In this document: positions 15,470 through 18,728 of the stretch, in pieces
How positions within the stretch are numbered: the stretch's first letter is position 1
Layout: each line of letters opens with the position of its first letter
NCBI GenBank assembly: GCA_037384225.1
Contig: JARROD010000027.1
Location: 1-18,728 of the forward strand
Source of the DNA: JARROD01 sp037384225
Lineage (GTDB): Bacteria; Pseudomonadota; Gammaproteobacteria; Pseudomonadales; Cellvibrionaceae
Direction of reading: 5' to 3'
DNA length: 18,728 nt
The notes under the pieces: generated by a model
The model's input: the letters and a program-made list of their open reading frames with translations, nothing else
Databases searched by the model: none
Told to the model about the DNA's origin: nothing
Made by a program: the position numbers and the translations under genes

Positions 15470-15514
15470 GCTGCTAAAAGCGCGAGTTTACCTTTATTCG
15501 CGCTGTTTAGCAGC
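15470..15514. terminator. Strong hairpin between the amidohydrolase operon and dinG
   Basis: Arms 15470-15485 and 15498-15514 pair over 16 bases with one bulged G at 15505 and a 12-base loop. It lies downstream of the - strand amidohydrolase operon and 18 bases before the dinG start. The U-rich part lies within the stem instead of after it, so it is not a textbook intrinsic terminator; it may be a transcription barrier or an mRNA 3'-end stabiliser, or a dinG leader structure. Confidence 0.5.
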
Positions 15515-15594
15515 TACTGCGGTACACAAACAACATTTAGACATATTACCGTATTTCGCAAATCCACAGCGCCTCGTAACTCGTAACGTCCCAA

Positions 15595-15616
15595 TAACCC
15601 GGGATAGTGAGAAGCT
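15595..15616 (-). repeat. Half-palindrome repeat, copy 1
   Basis: Reverse complement of this 22-base segment matches 18647-18668 at 19 of 22 positions. Both are degenerate versions of a palindrome centred on CCCGGG (core CAATAACCCGGG). This copy lies 9 bases after the end of the amidohydrolase operon. Confidence 0.5.
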
Positions 15617-15625
15617 CCCTCAGTA

Positions 15626-16933
15626 TTATGGATTGCCCAACGTCTGGCGAAGCCGTTGGTAATAACGCTGCGCCAGGCGTGTAGAACGAGACACTAATGG
15701 CACCCGCTCGCCATTGATCAGCACCACTTGCGCCTCACTGGTCACATCTAAAGGGTCGCCATCCCACAGCACCAGATCCGCCGGTGCCCCAGCCTTGAGT
15801 ACGCCGTAATCATCCAGGGAAAACACCGCTGCCGGATTCGCGCTCATAGCCGCCAATGCCACCGCTTTCGGCAGCCCATTGGCGACCGCATTACCGGCGG
15901 ATTGGCGCACCAGATAAGCATTGTGGGTATTTTGCCACCCCATACCGGTAAACAATAACTTCACGCCCGCTCTATGCAGCAGCGCCGCGTTGTCGGCGCG
16001 GGTTCCAAGCGACTCATAGCTACTGGGCAGATTCAAAATAGGGTCGATAATCACAGCCACACCCGCGGCAGCGATAGTGTCGGCCAGCATCCAGCCTTCC
16101 TCGGCACCGGCGAGTACCAGCTTGATCTTCTGTTGCCCGGCAAACGCCAGCACCTTGCGAATATCTGCCGCCCGGTGCACCCTGACGATCATCGGCTTAT
16201 TACCTCTGACCACCTCTGCGAGTGCTTCGAGATCCAGGCGGGACAGGGCATAGGCACGCCGCTGTCGGCGGTTGAAGTCCTGCTTGTGGGCGCTGTAATC
16301 GCGGGCATCCTCAAGCACCTCACGCAACAGCATCATCGCCGCCGCTCGCGATCCCCCGACCAGCTGCACCGCCGCTTCACCCAGGTTGGCCACCACCGCC
16401 ACCGAATCATCGATGACGCTGCGCGGACTTGCGCTTAAATCGACCACTGCGGCCTGACCGGCGATCACGCTACTGCCACTTTCCGGCATCACCAGCGCTC
16501 GGGTAAGTCCGTGGATACGGTTTTGCGGTATCAGTACCGAGGCCGGGTTAAAAGCATCGGCGACTTTCAGCGCTGCGGTTATCCGGGTATTTAAGGTGGT
16601 AAAATCCAACGTTTCCTGAATCGCCGAAATCTCCTCGACACCGATATGAGTATCGCTGTTTATCAAGCCGGGAGTCACGCTGCCGCCCCCGGCATCGATC
16701 ACTTCCACGCCCGACTCGGAGGCGAGTGAAATGGCCGCATCGCTTTTAACATCCGCTATTGCTTTGATATGGCCATCTTTAACGACCACCGTTGCGTGTT
16801 CCAGAATACCGCGACCACTCATGGTATATACCTTGGCATTAGTAATCACCAAGTCCGCAGCGCAAGCTGGAAACACTCCCGTAAAAGCGGCCAGCAGTAA
16901 AACCATTTTCAATACTTCAATCGAGGTTTTCAC
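15626..16933 (-). CDS. Exported amidohydrolase-family protein with degenerate metal site
   Basis: A 435-residue protein. The start is GTG, with AAGGAG 7 bases upstream, and overlaps the upstream gene's stop by 4 bases (GTGA). A signal peptide ends around ACAA-D (residues 24-27). The amidohydrolase composite fold is clear: LVITNAKVYTMSGRG, VKDGHIKAIAD, SVTPGLINSDTHIG and the terminal GVLKAGAPADLVLWDGDPL. The metal-binding HxH is D94-T-H96. The later His and Asp ligands visible in the neighbouring paralog are also missing: KLVLAGAEEG and LLFTGMGWQN stand at the corresponding places. It is probably not an independent hydrolase; a structural or regulatory partner of the upstream gene product is the simplest idea. 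The location is periplasmic. Confidence 0.88.
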   Translation of the reverse strand: MKTSIEVLKMVLLLAAFTGVFPACAADLVITNAKVYTMSGRGILEHATVVVKDGHIKAIADVKSDAAISLASESGVEVIDAGGGSVTPGLINSDTHIGVEEISAIQETLDFTTLNTRITAALKVADAFNPASVLIPQNRIHGLTRALVMPESGSSVIAGQAAVVDLSASPRSVIDDSVAVVANLGEAAVQLVGGSRAAAMMLLREVLEDARDYSAHKQDFNRRQRRAYALSRLDLEALAEVVRGNKPMIVRVHRAADIRKVLAFAGQQKIKLVLAGAEEGWMLADTIAAAGVAVIIDPILNLPSSYESLGTRADNAALLHRAGVKLLFTGMGWQNTHNAYLVRQSAGNAVANGLPKAVALAAMSANPAAVFSLDDYGVLKAGAPADLVLWDGDPLDVTSEAQVVLINGERVPLVSRSTRLAQRYYQRLRQTLGNP

Positions 16934-18360
16934 GGGCGGTCTCCTTGCGGATTTAATATACCGACGTTGAAATCAGACGTTGGCCGCAGGGACTTATCGC
17001 CGGCGCCCTCAGCGTTGCCATCGTAAAATTGCACACCGTCGATCCAGACTTTTTCCGCGCGGGAATAAACGCTAAAAGGGTCCCCATTCCACAGTACGAT
17101 ATCGGCGTTCTTGCCCTGCTCCAGCGATCCGGTCTCGCGCTCGATACCAAGTGCTTTGGCGGCATTGAGCGTTGCCCACTGCACGGCGTGTTCGCGGGTT
17201 ATATTGAGTCCCAGACGATTGCCTGCGGTCATGGCCTTGGCCAATTCCTGATTCAAATGTTGAACCCCGATAGGGTCGTCGGAGTGAATCACCGCGCAGG
17301 CTTTGGCAAAATCCACCAGTGCCATGTTTTCCCGCACCATGTCGAATGCCTCCTGTTTGAACCCCCACCAGTCGGCCCACACGACCGCGCAGATGCCTTC
17401 CTCCGCCAGCATCGGCGCCACTTTATAAGCTTCAACCGCGTGGTGAAATGCGCTGATTCGATAATCAAATTCTTTCGCCATATCGATCATCTGCGCCATT
17501 TCATCGGCCCGGTAACAGTGGTTGTGAACACGTATTTCGCCTTTCAGCACGCCGGCCAGTGTCTCCAGTTTTAAATCCCGTTTAGGGGCTTCGGCCTTAT
17601 CATCGCTCCCGGCCACTTTTTTGACATAGTCATCCCATTTTTTGAGATACTCTCTGGCATCGATCCAGGCTGCGCGAAACCCGGCCATATTCCCCATGCG
17701 TGTTGAGGGTGCCTGCATACGCTCTCCATAAACCCGCTTGGGGTTTTCACCACAGGCCATTTTCAGGCTATAGGGGGCGCCGGGAAACTTCATTCCCTGA
17801 ACCGTCACAGAGGGCACATTTTTCAAAGTTACGCCGCGACCGCCGATAAGGTTTCCGGAGCCCGGCAATACCTGCAAAGTGGTCACACCACCGGCGAGCG
17901 CTTTCTCAAACTGGGGATCCTGAGGCCAGACTGAATGTTCCGCCCACACCTGCGCAGTAACCGGACTGGTCATTTCATTGCCGTCTTCGTTGTTGTAGGT
18001 TGCAGGCGCAGCGTATACCCCCATATGCGAATGAACATCGATAAGCCCGGGGGTTACCCATTTACCTTTGCCGTCGATAACCGTTGTGCCTTCGGGAATT
18101 TCTACCTGATTGCCAATTTGCTGAATTTTACCGGCAATGACAACCACAGTGGCACCATCGAGTCTGGTTCCCGTGCCGGTCAGCAGAGTGACACCGGTGA
18201 TGGCCCATGGACTGTGCTGTCGGGGAACATACGTTGAAGGGAAAGGGTCGGAATTGGGAAGTTTGGCCGCTACAGATTCTTTTTTGATCTCACCACAGCC
18301 GACAAGCGCCACCGCCAAAACCCAGCTCAGCGCCACGGCCCCAACAAAAAAATGATTCAC
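16930..18360 (-). CDS. Lipoprotein amidohydrolase with intact HxH motif
   Basis: A 476-residue protein. I choose the GTG at 18360: AAGGA lies 7 bases upstream, and it yields a compact lipoprotein signal peptide (MNHFFVGAVALSWVLAVALV, then G-Cys22). An ATG at 18420 adds 20 residues but has AGGA only 2 bases away. The amidohydrolase fold runs from AITGVTLLTGTGTRLDGA to GSLEQGKNADIVLWNGDPF. Metal ligands seen are H110-S-H112 in TPGLIDVHSHMG, the His in RVHNHCYRADEM and SAFHHAVEAYK, and the Asp in VIHSDDP. The family includes imidazolonepropionase-like and prolidase-like hydrolases; the substrate cannot be read from the sequence. First gene of a two-gene operon with a degenerate paralog, overlapping it by 4 bases. 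It is probably attached to a periplasmic membrane face. Confidence 0.88.
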   Translation of the reverse strand: MNHFFVGAVALSWVLAVALVGCGEIKKESVAAKLPNSDPFPSTYVPRQHSPWAITGVTLLTGTGTRLDGATVVVIAGKIQQIGNQVEIPEGTTVIDGKGKWVTPGLIDVHSHMGVYAAPATYNNEDGNEMTSPVTAQVWAEHSVWPQDPQFEKALAGGVTTLQVLPGSGNLIGGRGVTLKNVPSVTVQGMKFPGAPYSLKMACGENPKRVYGERMQAPSTRMGNMAGFRAAWIDAREYLKKWDDYVKKVAGSDDKAEAPKRDLKLETLAGVLKGEIRVHNHCYRADEMAQMIDMAKEFDYRISAFHHAVEAYKVAPMLAEEGICAVVWADWWGFKQEAFDMVRENMALVDFAKACAVIHSDDPIGVQHLNQELAKAMTAGNRLGLNITREHAVQWATLNAAKALGIERETGSLEQGKNADIVLWNGDPFSVYSRAEKVWIDGVQFYDGNAEGAGDKSLRPTSDFNVGILNPQGDRP

Positions 18361-18452
18361 ACATAGATCCTTAAATATGCTCAATAGCGAGAAAATATTA
18401 CCGATGCCCAACCGCTTCATTTCCTGCGGGCACCCCCAAATTCACGCATTTA

Positions 18453-18480
18453 TTGAGCTCAATTAAATGATTAATATGAC
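18453..18480 (+). promoter_or_regulatory. Possible + strand promoter
   Basis: TTGAGC (18453-18458), a 16-base spacer and TATGAC (18475-18480) resemble a sigma-70 promoter with 4 of 6 matches at the -10. It is the only such pair I see that would feed the terminator at 18557-18590. Weak on its own. Confidence 0.25.
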
Positions 18481-18556
18481 ACTGCCTCAAGTTAACCTAT
18501 CCGATTTCACTCAACTACTCAAGCCCCGTAACAATTCATGCATCACACTGCCTCAC

Positions 18557-18590
18557 AGGCCAGGCGTAGAGAACTGGCCTCTTCTTTTTT
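18557..18590 (+). terminator. Intrinsic terminator on the + strand without an upstream gene
   Basis: AGGCCAG (18557-18563) pairs perfectly with CTGGCCT (18574-18580) around a 10-base loop, followed by CTTCTTTTTT (18581-18590). No + strand protein gene precedes it within the window. Confidence 0.5.
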
Positions 18591-18646
18591 ACTTCGTTCA
18601 TCGCCTCGTCCACCAAAGGCGCCAATCGATCCGGTCACAGAAGAGT

Positions 18647-18668
18647 AGCTTCTCAATAACCCGGGGTA
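18647..18668 (+). repeat. Half-palindrome repeat, copy 2
   Basis: Partner of 15595-15616 (see there). The better-conserved half of each copy faces inward, towards the amidohydrolase operon. Confidence 0.5.
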
Positions 18669-18728
18669 AGCACAGTGTCAGGCGGACGTCCGGGGGTAGT
18701 TGGCCCAGACTGTCGGAGGCATGGATGC

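Larger units (their letters stand above)
18421..18728. other. 308-base region upstream of the amidohydrolase operon, no protein gene
   Basis: No convincing ORF. It holds a possible + strand promoter and terminator (18453-18590), CACTGCCTCA occurring twice (18480-18489 and 18546-18555), half-palindrome copy 2, and a GC-rich end with the palindrome CGGACGTCCG (18683-18692) and GCATGGATGC at the right edge. The last ~55 bases look like the start of a dispersed intergenic repeat cut by the window. Confidence 0.5.

Noticed and set aside
15453..15625. LexA (SOS) box upstream of dinG
   Set aside because: No CTGT-N8-ACAG match could be found by eye.
1..18728. tRNA, rRNA, CRISPR array or transposase gene
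   Set aside because: None of the expected conserved arms, spaced repeats or DDE/HUH-type proteins is seen.

Overview
The window looks like chromosomal DNA of a marine-type gammaproteobacterium. The evidence is ArgS and DinG proteins that read like their E. coli counterparts, several lipobox-bearing envelope proteins, moderate GC, and a 3' end resembling the dispersed GC-rich intergenic repeats I associate with Microbulbifer/Cellvibrionales-like genomes. The family-level placement is inference from memory. Fifteen protein-coding genes are supported, one cut by the left edge.

Region 1 (1-7159, + strand) is a tightly packed operon of seven genes. Three junctions overlap start and stop codons (positions 505-512, 3672 and 6158). 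In order they encode: the end of a TPR/PEGA-like protein; a membrane-anchored protein with five PEGA repeats and a formylglycine-generating-enzyme (FGE) fold lacking the catalytic cysteines; a small secreted Lys/Pro-rich protein; a MotA/TolQ/ExbB-type channel subunit; a degenerate Hsp70/actin-like protein with an FHA-like tail; and two paralogous membrane proteins. Each paralog has one transmembrane helix starting with an Asp at residue 16, then a coiled coil and a VWA domain with an intact MIDAS. The simplest reading is a proton-motive-force-driven envelope machine in which the ExbD/MotB-type partners carry VWA domains instead of peptidoglycan- or TonB-binding domains. I know of no characterised system with this composition, and it is the main candidate for something new.

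Region 2 (7225-10288, + strand) has two lipoproteins of unknown function and an M48-family lipoprotein metalloprotease. The second lipoprotein has an in-frame TGA at codon 4 of what is otherwise a well-formed signal peptide with a strong ribosome binding site. These may be accessory envelope factors of region 1 or just neighbours.

Region 3 (10349-15452) holds a crotonase-family gene (- strand), argS (+) and dinG (-). argS and dinG overlap tail to tail by 17 bases. The 387-base gap between the crotonase gene and argS is dense in structure: a hairpin abutting the crotonase ribosome binding site, a PsrA-box-like palindrome, a 105-base imperfect inverted repeat and a perfect 14-base tandem duplication.

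Region 4 (15470-18728) contains a two-gene - strand operon of paralogous exported amidohydrolases. One has an intact HxH metal motif and the other has lost most metal ligands. Half-palindrome repeats sit on both sides of the operon, a strong hairpin lies between it and dinG, and an orphan + strand terminator lies upstream of it.
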